DNA of 23,644 nt, taken from JBOHDX01 sp050700835 (GTDB taxonomy: Bacteria; Actinomycetota; Actinomycetes; Propionibacteriales; Nocardioidaceae). A program made the translations under genes and the position numbers. Below the pieces are notes generated by a model. That model did not search any database and had not been told where the DNA came from. It saw nothing but the letters and a program-made list of their open reading frames with translations. This document shows, piece by piece, positions 1 through 7,859 of the stretch. The first letter of the stretch is position 1. Each line of letters begins with the position of its first letter. The DNA lies in contig JBOHDX010000145.1 of the NCBI GenBank assembly GCA_050700835.1, forward strand, positions 1-23,644, written 5' to 3'.

Positions 1-115
1 GTCTTGGGACGGTTTCGGACACTGAGTGTGAGTCTGACCTGCGAGTTTACCCTCACACCTGGCCCGAGTCGAGGTGGATGTGAGCCACTGTGTGAGCCTG
101 ATACGGCACTCATAA
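1..115. other. DNA left of the element, with short TGTGAG repeats
   Basis: No gene is supported here. TGTGAG occurs at 27-32, 79-84 and 91-96, and its inverse CTCACA at 52-57; the last two direct copies extend to TGTGAGCC and lie 12 bp apart. The stretch does not contain the D arm or 5' acceptor strand needed to complete the tRNA whose 3' half follows. It may be the right end of a neighbouring integrated element, with the repeats as integrase arm sites; that is inference. Confidence 0.4.
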
Positions 116-153
116 CCCAGAGGTCGCGGGTTCAAATCCCGCCCCCGCTACGA
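109..153 (+). repeat. left attachment site (tRNA 3' fragment)
   Basis: Positions 116-153 are identical to 16085-16122. The segment reads as the 3' part of a tRNA: CCCAG (anticodon stem 3' strand), a short variable loop, a T arm with GCGGG, TTCAAAT and CCCGC, then CCCCGCT plus A as acceptor strand and discriminator; CCA is not encoded. Positions 109-115 (CTCATAA) look like a CAT anticodon loop, suggesting tRNA-Met. The 5' anticodon strand CTGGG, D arm and 5' acceptor AGCGGGG are absent upstream, so this is not a complete tRNA gene. Confidence 0.8.
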
Positions 154-155
154 AG

Positions 156-196
156 AAAGTCCAGGTCAGCCACAGGTTGACCTGGACTTTTTCTTT
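156..196 (+). terminator. strong intrinsic terminator
   Basis: A 13-bp perfect stem (156-168 with 178-190, AAAGTCCAGGTCA and its complement) closes a 9-nt loop and runs into TTCTTT. It lies just after the tRNA fragment, where a tRNA terminator would be, and separates outside transcription from the excisionase-integrase genes. Confidence 0.85.
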
Positions 197-232
197 GGGG
201 GAATCATGCGATCCCATCGTTTACCCATCACA

Positions 233-261
233 TTGACAGGTGTGCAGCGCGGCCCAGCCAG
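233..261 (+). promoter_or_regulatory. possible promoter for the excisionase-integrase pair
   Basis: A perfect TTGACA lies at 233-238 between the terminator and the first gene. The hexamer 17 bp downstream (AGCCAG, 256-261) is a poor -10, so only the -35 half is convincing. Confidence 0.22.
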
Positions 262-325
262 GCGTCGGCGCCGTTGGTTTCGGTCACTTCGGGTTCGCTC
301 GGCAGTGGTCGCACACCTCCTGGGC

Positions 326-532
326 ATGAGTACGACGAAGCTGGGGCTGGAGCCCCTGATCGGGGTGGAGGAACTCGCCGAGTACGTCGGGGTCCCCGTG
401 CAGACCATCTACGATTGGCGGCTGTCCGGCCGGGCGCCGCGGGCCTACAAGTTCGGCAAGCACCTCCGCTTCGCGGCCAGCGACATCGCGGAGTGGCTGG
501 AGCAGCGTCACGAGGGTGGCGCTCATGAGTAG
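326..532 (+). CDS. excisionase-like helix-turn-helix protein (AlpA/HTH_17 type)
   Basis: This is a 68-residue protein. Residues around LIGVEELAEYVGVPVQTIYD and then RAYKFGKHLRF match the winged HTH of small MerR/AlpA-type excisionases, in which one helix reads DNA and a short wing ending near the RF pair contacts the backbone. The family directs excision of tRNA-integrated actinobacterial elements together with a tyrosine integrase. The ATG at 326 is chosen because the domain starts soon after it; an upstream in-frame ATG at 206 would add arginine-rich sequence with no family match. No clear Shine-Dalgarno precedes 326. The gene overlaps the integrase start by 8 nt, so the two are probably co-translated. 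A transcriptional regulator of the element is the alternative role. Confidence 0.8.
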   Translation: MSTTKLGLEPLIGVEELAEYVGVPVQTIYDWRLSGRAPRAYKFGKHLRFAASDIAEWLEQRHEGGAHE

Positions 533-1721
533 GCCGCGGGTCCCGGTCGGCGGCTACGGCGAGATCGCGTTCATTCCACGGGCCAAGGGCAAGGTCGAGG
601 CGCGCACCCGCTTCCGCGACTGGGACGGACAGACGCGGCTGGTCCAGGCGACCGCTGCCTCAAAGTCGGCGGCTGAGGTGGCGCTGAAGAAGAAGCTCAC
701 CCAGCGCAACGCCTTCCAACCCATCGACACGACGCTGACCCCGGACAGCCCGTTTCCGGCGCTGGTCGACTACTGGCTGGCCGACCTCGATCTGGAAGCT
801 CGGATCGCGCCGGCGACCCGGTTCAACTACGAGCGCGACATCAATCGGCTGGTACTGCCGGCGTTCAGGGGCTTCACCCTGCGCGAGATCGGCGTCGCCC
901 GCTGCGACGCCCTGCTGAAGCAACTCGGCAACAGCTCGTACTCGTCGGCCAAGCGGGCAAGGACGGTGCTGCGGCAGTCGTTCGCGCTGGCGGTCAGACA
1001 CGAGGTGTTGGCGCGCAACCCGATCGACAACGTCTCCCGGCTCCACAAGCCGAAGCGGACCCCGACGGCGCTGACGGCGACCGAAGTCAACGCGATCCGG
1101 GCCGTGATCAGGGCCTGGGAGCTGACGCGCGGGGGCTCCGGGCCGAATCCGGATGGGCAGCTCGGCCAGATCGTCGAAGTCATGCTCGGCACCTCGGCAC
1201 GGATCGGCGAGGTGTTGGCGGTCCGCCGACGCGACCTGAACCTGACGACGACGCCGGCCACACTGCGGATCTGCGGCACTGTGATCTCCGAGCGCGGGGT
1301 CGGGACCTACCGCCAGGAGCACCCGAAGACCGACCGCTCCAACCGGCTGATCGCGTTACCGTCCTTCACCGCCGAGGCGCTCCGAAGACGCCTGGCGATC
1401 ATGGACGACCACTCGCTGGACGCGCTGGTCTTCCGCAGCCGTGAGGGAACCCCGCTGACCACGGCCAATGTGCGACGCCAACTCCGCAAGGTGCTCGGTG
1501 ACGCTGGGATCGAGGGCGTCAGCCCGCACATGTTCCGCCGCACCGTCGCGACTGTGATCAACGAGCAGGCCAGCCTGAACCTCGCCGCGGAGCTGCTCGG
1601 CCACACCGACCCGAAGGTGACGATCGAGCACTACATCCGCCGCAACGAGCAGGTGAACCCACTGACAGCCGAGCTGCTCGATCAGGCGTTCGCCCGCGAA
1701 CACGATGACGGGGCGACGTGA
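525..1721 (+). CDS. int: tyrosine recombinase (site-specific integrase)
   Basis: The protein (398 residues from the ATG at 525) is a phage-type integrase that would recombine the tRNA-derived att sites. An N-terminal arm-binding region is followed by a SAM-like core-binding domain (about residues 70-160) and a C-terminal catalytic domain. Catalytic residues are visible as R226 in TSARIGEVL, H335 and R338 in HMFRR, H360 in LGHTDP, and the nucleophile Y370 in EHYIRR. The ATG at 525 is preferred over the GTG at 516 because GAGGG at 512-516 is correctly spaced for it. The gene lies next to the left att site, as is usual for genomic islands in tRNA genes. All key residues are present and the length is normal, so the protein is probably active. 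Confidence 0.95.
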   Translation: MSRPRVPVGGYGEIAFIPRAKGKVEARTRFRDWDGQTRLVQATAASKSAAEVALKKKLTQRNAFQPIDTTLTPDSPFPALVDYWLADLDLEARIAPATRFNYERDINRLVLPAFRGFTLREIGVARCDALLKQLGNSSYSSAKRARTVLRQSFALAVRHEVLARNPIDNVSRLHKPKRTPTALTATEVNAIRAVIRAWELTRGGSGPNPDGQLGQIVEVMLGTSARIGEVLAVRRRDLNLTTTPATLRICGTVISERGVGTYRQEHPKTDRSNRLIALPSFTAEALRRRLAIMDDHSLDALVFRSREGTPLTTANVRRQLRKVLGDAGIEGVSPHMFRRTVATVINEQASLNLAAELLGHTDPKVTIEHYIRRNEQVNPLTAELLDQAFAREHDDGAT

Positions 1722-1822
1722 GGGGCGTCGCAACTGTCACGCTGCCGGCACCTCGAGCAATCAGCGCCGACACGGGACAACGGGCTCGCACCCTGTCCCT
1801 TGCCGGTGAGAGGATCGTTCGT

Positions 1823-2503
1823 ATGGCGGACTCGATGCTCGATCGCGCGATCTACTCCTATCCGGACGTAGATCGCCTTGTCGGCCTGCACTCCGGCACC
1901 GCGAAGCGCTGGCTCGAGGGTTACGAGCGAGGTGCCAGATTCTATGAACCCGTGCTGCGCCCCGAGCCGACCGGCGGGGACGTCGTGACTTGGGGTGAGA
2001 TGGTCGAGGCACGCCTCCTCGCCGAATTTCGTAGCCGAGCGGTGCCCGTCCAGCGGCTTCGTCCGGCGATCGTTCAGCTTCGTCGGGAGTTCGGCCGTTA
2101 CCCACTCGCGCACGCGCGCCCCTTCCTCGACGTAGACGGTCGAGAGCTTGTTCGGGTCGTGCAGGAGCAGGTCGGGCTGGAGCGTCAACTCCAGCTCGTG
2201 GTGGTCCGCAACGGCCAACTAGTTCTCGCCGAATCAGCACAGCGTTTCAGTTCTGCGGTCGAGTACGTCGACGATGTGGTCGGACGCATCAAGCCTGACA
2301 TGCGGACCCCTGACGTGGTCATGGACCCGACTCGCGCCTTCGGTCAGCCCGCTGTCCGCAATGTACGCACCGAGTCGCTGGCAGAGGACTATCGAGCGGG
2401 GACCAGTCGCGAGGAATTGGCTGACCTGTACGACCTCACTCCTGCCCAGGTCGATGAGGCGATTCGCTTTGAGTTGATCGCCGGGAGCGAGCGCGCAGCC
2501 TGA
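1823..2503 (+). CDS. vapB: DUF433 antitoxin, VapB45-like
   Basis: This 226-residue protein has two parts. Residues about 8-50 (YSYPDVDRLVGLHSGTAKRW) resemble a MerR-like DNA-binding module. Residues from about 165 on (MDPTRAFGQPAVRNVRTESL, then GTSREELADLYDLTPAQVDE) match DUF433, the antitoxin domain paired with VapC45-type PIN toxins in Mycobacterium (Rv2018/Rv2019, from memory). The predicted role is to bind the downstream toxin and repress the pair's own promoter. The ATG at 1823 is chosen for the purine-rich GTGAGAGG 9 nt before it; a GTG at 1718 is also in frame but would overlap int by 4 nt. The stop overlaps the toxin ATG by one base (TGATG), indicating translational coupling. Confidence 0.78.
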   Translation: MADSMLDRAIYSYPDVDRLVGLHSGTAKRWLEGYERGARFYEPVLRPEPTGGDVVTWGEMVEARLLAEFRSRAVPVQRLRPAIVQLRREFGRYPLAHARPFLDVDGRELVRVVQEQVGLERQLQLVVVRNGQLVLAESAQRFSSAVEYVDDVVGRIKPDMRTPDVVMDPTRAFGQPAVRNVRTESLAEDYRAGTSREELADLYDLTPAQVDEAIRFELIAGSERAA

Positions 2504-2925
2504 TGGCCGCAAGCCCCGGGCCAGTGTATTTCACCGACGAGAACACCCTGGGCCTTGGCAAGCTCCTCCGGCGAAGCGGTCGAGACGACGTGCTCTACCC
2601 AGGACACGAGGCCCTACAGGACGTACCCCTCGGAACGCTCGACCTCGACTGGATGCCGATTGTGGCCGAGCGCGAGTTGATCGTGGTCACGCGCGACAGG
2701 CGCATTCGCACACGGCCGGCGGAGCTTCGCGCCTACCGCGAGCACGGGATCCGCTCCGTCTGGATCGGCGCGAAGCAGGACATGGGACCGCAGGCTCAGT
2801 TCGAGCTCTTCATCCAACATGAGCAGCGTCTGCAACGAGAGATCATCAAGCGCGGTCCGGGACCGTGGGCTCTGGCGATGAGCCCCTCGGGAGTCCGGCC
2901 CCTCAAGCTTCGTGGGATCGAGTAG
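2503..2925 (+). CDS. vapC: PIN-like toxin, VapC45 family
   Basis: A 140-residue protein starting on the last base of the antitoxin stop codon. The N-terminus YFTDENTLGLGK carries the first acidic residue of a PIN-like ribonuclease fold. Further acidic positions occur in LDLDWMPIVA and VVTRDRRIRTRP, the layout of the VapC45 PIN-like family. PIN toxins cleave RNA in a metal-dependent way and are held inactive by the partner antitoxin; the RNA target cannot be told from sequence. In this element the pair probably stabilises the island or acts in defence, which is inference. The C-terminus (PSGVRPLKLRGI) is basic. Confidence 0.75.
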   Translation: MAASPGPVYFTDENTLGLGKLLRRSGRDDVLYPGHEALQDVPLGTLDLDWMPIVAERELIVVTRDRRIRTRPAELRAYREHGIRSVWIGAKQDMGPQAQFELFIQHEQRLQREIIKRGPGPWALAMSPSGVRPLKLRGIE

Positions 2926-2961
2926 CGAGTCGATCGACCGTTGGGCGCAGCGCCGACCGAA

Positions 2962-4200
2962 TCAGGGGAGACCAGCCCGGTCGAACTCCTGCTGCAGGCG
3001 CGGACGGCGGCGGTGGGTCTCACGCAGCTCGGCGATGAGCTGATCGACCTCGACGGCCCGATCTGATCCGGCCACGAGCTTGCGCATCTTCGCGAGCCGT
3101 CGGGCAGCGAGTCGGTAGTGCTGGGCGCCAGCCTCGACCAGCTCGTTCTCGACGAGACGCAGGTGGATCGGCAGCACAGCGAGCGGGTCGACCTTCTCGT
3201 ACGCCTTCACCAGCTCGCTCCACGTGTGGTCGCTGTCGAGGGCGAGCGAGTGCGCGAGGTTCCACGCGAACTCCGGCTCCTTCAGGGTGAGGAGCGCGAA
3301 CAGCACAGCATCTCTGGGGCTCGCGGCGAGGGCCGACACGACCTCGTCGCGGTAGTCGGGCCACGACTTGCCCACAGCCTTGTGCAGCCGGGCCGCCGTC
3401 GTCGACGACGGCCAGCGGCGAAAGACCAACAGCCGGGCTTCGAGAGCGTCGGCGGGTCGGTGTTGCTCGAGGAGCCGGCACCAGTAGTCCGCAGCCTTGA
3501 GCGACTGGTGTCCGCGGTCGAAGTCGGTGGCCTGTTTCGCCCAGTCGATGGCCAGGTCGATCTCGCCGATCTCCTCGAACGCCTCGGCGGTGCCCTCGAG
3601 CCACGCCGCGACCCTCCGGTCCTTGGCGTGCGTGCGGATAATCGCGTCGATGTCGTGATCGAGGACGGCCAACCGCTGGGCATTCCAGCCCAGGGTGAAC
3701 CACTCATGCGAGTGGCCCGACGTCCAGCGCTCGTCCTCGGACGGACGCGGACCGAGGCTCGCCTCGACCTCCGCCAGGCGCTTCCGGTACGCCGCCATGC
3801 CGACCTCGCCCAGCGCCGGCGCATACGCCACCGGGTCGAGCTCGAAGTAGTCGACCTCTCCGTCGAACTGGAACTTCACCATCCAGTCGATCAACTTCCC
3901 GACCGGCGTCCTGGCCGCGGCGGCTGCCCTCGGGTGGAGCTCCAACAGTCGACGACATGCGTCGCCGATGATCCCGCTGGAGTCGTCGGCCCGGGCGATC
4001 ACCTTCAGCGACGACGCGAGCGCCTTGTGAGTGACCGAGTAGATCTCGGCCGGATCAGTCGCCGGGATCGCGACCTCGAGGATGTCGACGGCCTCGTGCA
4101 TGTCGCGGCCGTGCGCATTAGCGGCGCTGTACCGATAGAGGTCCGACCGCGTCCGGATCAGCGGCAGTACGGCGTCGGCCAGTGTGCTCACGCGCGCCAT
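2962..4200 (-). CDS. helix-rich protein resembling the C-terminal part of SWIM/DUF6880-type proteins
   Basis: This protein of 412 residues is not assigned a function. It is almost entirely helical in appearance, with TPR-like pairs such as LAIDWAKQATDFDRGHQSL and EARLLVFRRWPSSTTAARLH. The ending RRRPRLQQEFDRAGLP resembles C-termini I associate with actinobacterial SWIM zinc-finger or DUF6880 proteins (from memory, not searched). No CxC-HxC zinc motif is seen, so it is either a stand-alone scaffold or an N-terminally shortened relative. It is convergent with the toxin gene (36-nt gap) and divergent from the relaxase. Its 5' leader would be transcribed from the purine-rich strand of the tract at 4201-4359, which has many GGAG-like stretches. 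Confidence 0.7.
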   Translation of the reverse strand: MARVSTLADAVLPLIRTRSDLYRYSAANAHGRDMHEAVDILEVAIPATDPAEIYSVTHKALASSLKVIARADDSSGIIGDACRRLLELHPRAAAAARTPVGKLIDWMVKFQFDGEVDYFELDPVAYAPALGEVGMAAYRKRLAEVEASLGPRPSEDERWTSGHSHEWFTLGWNAQRLAVLDHDIDAIIRTHAKDRRVAAWLEGTAEAFEEIGEIDLAIDWAKQATDFDRGHQSLKAADYWCRLLEQHRPADALEARLLVFRRWPSSTTAARLHKAVGKSWPDYRDEVVSALAASPRDAVLFALLTLKEPEFAWNLAHSLALDSDHTWSELVKAYEKVDPLAVLPIHLRLVENELVEAGAQHYRLAARRLAKMRKLVAGSDRAVEVDQLIAELRETHRRRPRLQQEFDRAGLP

Positions 4201-4359
4201 TCTTCCTTCCCGTCCTTCACGACATCTCCTCCCTCACCTTCCTCCTCGCCCTACTCTTCTTCCTTTCCTCCCTCTCTCCCTCACCTCTTCTCCTGCTTCT
4301 TCTTCTTCCGCCTCCTCCTTCTCCTCTGCTTCCTCACCTTCATTCCCTTCACGCCTCTT
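4201..4359 (+). other. 159-nt polypyrimidine tract
   Basis: 143 of 159 bases on the plus strand are C or T and only about 7 are G. The longest uninterrupted pyrimidine runs are 4254-4282 (29 nt) and 4311-4327 (17 nt). The tract abuts the start codon of the minus-strand gene and lies upstream of the relaxase. Translating it gives only Ser/Leu/Pro low-complexity peptide, so it is not taken as coding. Plus-strand RNA would be C-rich and G-poor, as in Rho utilisation sites; a triplex-forming or oriT-associated role is also possible. Confidence 0.85.
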
Positions 4360-4410
4360 GCAACTGAGGTGCGCGCCCGTCCCGGCCTCGACCGGGAACG
4401 CCTGCACACC

Positions 4411-4428
4411 TACCTCCTGAAGGAGGTA
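4411..4428 (+). promoter_or_regulatory. hairpin that buries the relaxase Shine-Dalgarno
   Basis: TACCTCCT (4411-4418), GA, AGGAGGTA (4421-4428) form a perfect 8-bp inverted repeat. Its right arm is the relaxase ribosome-binding site, 7 nt before the GTG at 4435. A second dyad, TCCCGG and CCGGGA at 4380-4385 and 4392-4397, lies just upstream. Folding of the leader would hide the binding site and limit relaxase synthesis. Confidence 0.7.
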
Positions 4429-4434
4429 GGCGCG

Positions 4435-7400
4435 GTGACCGTAACCATCAGCAAGATGAGCGCCGGCAAGGGCTACGAGTACTTCCTGCGCACGGTCGCC
4501 GCAGGCGACGGGGACCGGTCACTGTCGACGCCGCTGACCCGTTACTACAGCGAGCACGGCACCCCGCCTGGGAGGTGGATGGGCTCTGGCACCGCAAGCC
4601 TTAAGAGCCACGTCCAGATCGGCGACGAGGTGACCGAAGAACAACTCCGCCTGCTGATCGGCGAGGCCACGCATCCGGTCACCGGCCAGGACCTCGGCCG
4701 CCGTTACCGGACGTACAAGGTGCCCGAGGTGGGAAAGCGCCGACACCCGGTCGCCGGCTACGACCTCACGTTCTCGATCCCGAAGTCGGCCAGTGTGCTG
4801 TGGGGAGTCTCCGATGCCGGGACGCAGGCGATCATCGCCGACGCCCACCACGCCGCCGTCGCCGACGCCATCGACTTCCTGGAACGAGAAGTCATCGCCA
4901 CCCGCGGCGGTGCGAAGGGACCCAGGGGCGGTGTCGCGCAGCTCGACGTCACCGGGGTCGTCGCGACCGCGTTCGACCACTACGACTCCCGCGCCAACGA
5001 CCCGCACCTGCACACCCACGTGGTGATCAGCAATCGGGTCAAGGCCACCCGGGACGGCCAGTGGCGCACCATCGACGGCACCCCGCTGCACGCCTGGACG
5101 GTCGCTGCCTCCGAACTCCACGAGGCGGTCTTCAGCGACCACCTCACCCGCGTTCTCGGCGTCGACTGGGAACGACGTCCACGCGGACGGGACCGGAACC
5201 CCGCCTGGGAGATCACCGGCGTGCCGCAGTCGTTGGTCGAACACTTCTCCAGCCGCTCCCGCGACATCAACGTCGAGACCGACCGGCTCATTGAGGAGTA
5301 CGTCGCCACCCACGGCCGCCGTCCCCGCCCGGCCACGATCATGAAGCTGCGCCAGCAAGCCAACCTCGCCCATCGGCCCGAGAAGCAGATCCACTCACTC
5401 AGTGACCTCACCGCCATGTGGCGAGGGCGCGCGGCTCGCGACATCGGTGAAGATGCCACGACTTGGGCCCGACACCTGACGGCAAACCCGCCGAGGCGGC
5501 TGCTGCGCGCCGACGACATTCCGCTCGACGTGATCGAGCAGGTCGGGCGAGATGTCGTTGCCGCGGTGGGAGAGAAGCGCGCCACCTGGCGCCGAGCGAA
5601 CCTGCACGCCGAAGCCTCACGTCAGACCATCGGTTGGCGCTTCGCCACCACCACGGACCGAGAGGCCATCACCGGCCTGGTAGTCGACGCAGCCGAGCTC
5701 GGCTCACTGCGCCTCACCCCGCCGGAACTGGCCACGACCCCCGAGACATTCCTGCGGAACGACGGCACCAGCACCTTCCGCCCCAAGCACTCGGTCGTGT
5801 TCTCGTCCGAGCAACTGCTCGCCGCTGAGGACAGGCTCCTCCAACGCGCTGCTGGCGTGGGCGGCCCTACCGTCGACATCGAGATCGTCGACGCCACTAC
5901 CGAGCAACCCGTCAAGGGGCACCGGCTCAGCCCCGAGCAGGCCCAGGCGATCGCCAAGGTCGCCGTCTCCGGACGTCAGGTTGACCTGCTCATCGGTCCG
6001 GCCGGGGCAGGCAAGACCACCGCGATGCGCGCACTCCACCTGGCCTGGACCCAACAGCATGGACGAGGCACCGTCGTCGGACTCGCACCGAGTGCCGCCG
6101 CAGCCCAAGTCCTCGCCGACGACCTCGGCATCGCATGCGAGAACACCGCCAAGTGGCTCTACGAACACGACCGCGGTGCCCGCTTCCAGCGCGGCCACCT
6201 CGTCATCATCGACGAAGCCACGCTCGCCGGAACCTTCAGCCTTGACCGGATCACCGCCCACGCTGCCGAAACAGGCGCCAAGGTGCTGCTCGTCGGTGAC
6301 TGGGCACAGCTCCAGTCCGTCGAAGCCGGCGGAGCGTTTGCGATGCTCGCCGACGTGCGTGGCGACGCGGCCGAGCTCGCCGACATCCACCGCTTCACCC
6401 ACGAGTGGGAGAAGCGCGCCTCCCTCGACCTACGCCACGGGCGCCCCGAGGCCGTCGCCGCGTACCTCATCCATGAGCGGGTCACCGACGGCGACACCGA
6501 AGGCATGATCGACGCCGCTTACCAAGCCTGGCGTGACGACACTCAAGCCGGGAAGGCGAGCGTCCTGGTCACCGACAACACCAAGGCCGTCGTCGAGCTC
6601 AACGCGCGAGCCCGAGCCGAACGCCTCGCGGCCGGGAAGACCCCGGCAGGCCCAGACGTCCGACTCATCGACGGCACCCGCGCCTCGGTTGGCGACTGGG
6701 TCATCACCCGCAAGAACGATCGCCGGCTCCGCACGCTCCGCTCTGGCTGGGTCCGCAACGGCGATCGGTGGACCGTCACAGACGTTCGCAACGACGGCTC
6801 CCTGGTCGTACGCCGTCAAGCCAGGAAGGCCGGCGGCGCCGTCGTCCTACCGGCCGGCTACGTCGCCGAACACGTCGACCTCGGCTACGCCATCACCGCC
6901 CATCGCGCCCAGGGCTTCACCGTCGACACCGCGCACGTCGTCGTGTTCGACAACACCACGAGGGAGAACCTGTACGTCGCCATGACTCGTGGCCGTGTGC
7001 ACAACCACGCCTACGTCGTCGACACGGTCGACGACATCCACGGGGCGCCGAACGGAGAAGGTGCGACTGCCAACTCGGTGCTCATCGGCGTCCTCGCCAA
7101 CAGCGGCGCCGAACTGTCGGCGCACCAGGTGATCAAGACCGAGCAGGATGCCTGGACGTCGATCGCCCAGCTCGCGGCCGAGTACGAGACCATCGCCGCT
7201 ACTGCCCAGCGCGACCGCTGGGCATCGGTGATCCGCTCGTGCTCGCTGAAGCCAGAGGAGGCCGCCTCCGCGATCGAGTCTGAAGCGTTCGGCCCACTCA
7301 CCGCCGAACTCCGACGTGCCGAAGCCAACGGCCATGACATCGAGCGGCTGCTTCCCGCAGCGGTTGCCCGATATGGACTCGACGATGCCGAGGACGTCGC

Positions 7401-7854
7401 CTCAGTGCTCCGCTACCGGCTCGCGCTGGCCAACCGGGCCGCCGGGACCGGCCGGGGTCGACGGCCGGCCAAGCTCATCGTCGGCCTCATCCCCGAAGCA
7501 CTTGGGCCGATGGCACCAGACATGCGGCAGGCGCTCGACGAGCGCCGCAACTTGATCGAACAGCGTGCGCGAACCCTTGCCGACGAAGCGATTCGGGGCA
7601 AGGCGCCGTGGACAAGGGCACTCGGTCCGCGGCCCGTCGATCGAGCCTCGCGCGCCTGCTGGGACCAGGCCGTGATCACCCTCGCCGCCTACCGCGACCG
7701 GTACGGCATCGAGGGCCGAACGCTCCTCGGCGCCAAGGCGGCCACCGACAGCCAGTGCCTTGACCGCGCTCGAGCCCTCGCCGCGCTACGCCGCGCCGAG
7801 CCAGAGGCCGCAGTGGTGACGCGCAGCGATCCCGTCCCCGCGATAAGGCTCTGA
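4435..7854 (+). CDS. traA: MobF-family relaxase-helicase (TraA/TrwC-like)
   Basis: This protein of 1139 residues would nick the element's oriT, stay bound to the 5' end through a tyrosine and unwind the strand. N-terminal tyrosines Y14, Y16, Y37 and Y38 are candidates for the nucleophile. The metal site is the three-His motif DPHLHTHV (H191, H193, H195). The helicase half has Walker A GPAGAGKT (521-528, K527), Walker B IIDEAT (D593, E594) and late motifs AHRAQGFT and YVAMTRGR; about 250 C-terminal residues are unassigned. The GTG at 4435 is chosen for AGGAGGT at 4421-4427 and because family homology (TISKMSAGKGYEY) starts there; the open frame continues upstream only through the polypyrimidine tract and antisense to the preceding gene. 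It ends 5 nt from the convergent GIY-YIG gene. No coupling protein accompanies it. Confidence 0.93.
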   Translation: MTVTISKMSAGKGYEYFLRTVAAGDGDRSLSTPLTRYYSEHGTPPGRWMGSGTASLKSHVQIGDEVTEEQLRLLIGEATHPVTGQDLGRRYRTYKVPEVGKRRHPVAGYDLTFSIPKSASVLWGVSDAGTQAIIADAHHAAVADAIDFLEREVIATRGGAKGPRGGVAQLDVTGVVATAFDHYDSRANDPHLHTHVVISNRVKATRDGQWRTIDGTPLHAWTVAASELHEAVFSDHLTRVLGVDWERRPRGRDRNPAWEITGVPQSLVEHFSSRSRDINVETDRLIEEYVATHGRRPRPATIMKLRQQANLAHRPEKQIHSLSDLTAMWRGRAARDIGEDATTWARHLTANPPRRLLRADDIPLDVIEQVGRDVVAAVGEKRATWRRANLHAEASRQTIGWRFATTTDREAITGLVVDAAELGSLRLTPPELATTPETFLRNDGTSTFRPKHSVVFSSEQLLAAEDRLLQRAAGVGGPTVDIEIVDATTEQPVKGHRLSPEQAQAIAKVAVSGRQVDLLIGPAGAGKTTAMRALHLAWTQQHGRGTVVGLAPSAAAAQVLADDLGIACENTAKWLYEHDRGARFQRGHLVIIDEATLAGTFSLDRITAHAAETGAKVLLVGDWAQLQSVEAGGAFAMLADVRGDAAELADIHRFTHEWEKRASLDLRHGRPEAVAAYLIHERVTDGDTEGMIDAAYQAWRDDTQAGKASVLVTDNTKAVVELNARARAERLAAGKTPAGPDVRLIDGTRASVGDWVITRKNDRRLRTLRSGWVRNGDRWTVTDVRNDGSLVVRRQARKAGGAVVLPAGYVAEHVDLGYAITAHRAQGFTVDTAHVVVFDNTTRENLYVAMTRGRVHNHAYVVDTVDDIHGAPNGEGATANSVLIGVLANSGAELSAHQVIKTEQDAWTSIAQLAAEYETIAATAQRDRWASVIRSCSLKPEEAASAIESEAFGPLTAELRRAEANGHDIERLLPAAVARYGLDDAEDVASVLRYRLALANRAAGTGRGRRPAKLIVGLIPEALGPMAPDMRQALDERRNLIEQRARTLADEAIRGKAPWTRALGPRPVDRASRACWDQAVITLAAYRDRYGIEGRTLLGAKAATDSQCLDRARALAALRRAEPEAAVVTRSDPVPAIRL

Positions 7855-7859
7855 CCGCC

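Noticed and set aside
105..150. A functional tRNA gene at the left att site
   Set aside because: The T arm and acceptor 3' strand are good, but no D arm, 5' acceptor strand or matching 5' anticodon strand exists upstream.
2926..2961. An intrinsic terminator between the toxin and the convergent minus-strand gene
   Set aside because: GGGCGC and GCGCCG words allow only a tight, imperfect stem and no T-run follows on either strand.
3118..4434. An N-terminal extension of the relaxase frame by about 440 residues
   Set aside because: It reads antisense to the 412-aa minus-strand gene and through the polypyrimidine tract, giving low-complexity sequence; the GTG at 4435 has a strong ribosome-binding site and family homology begins there.
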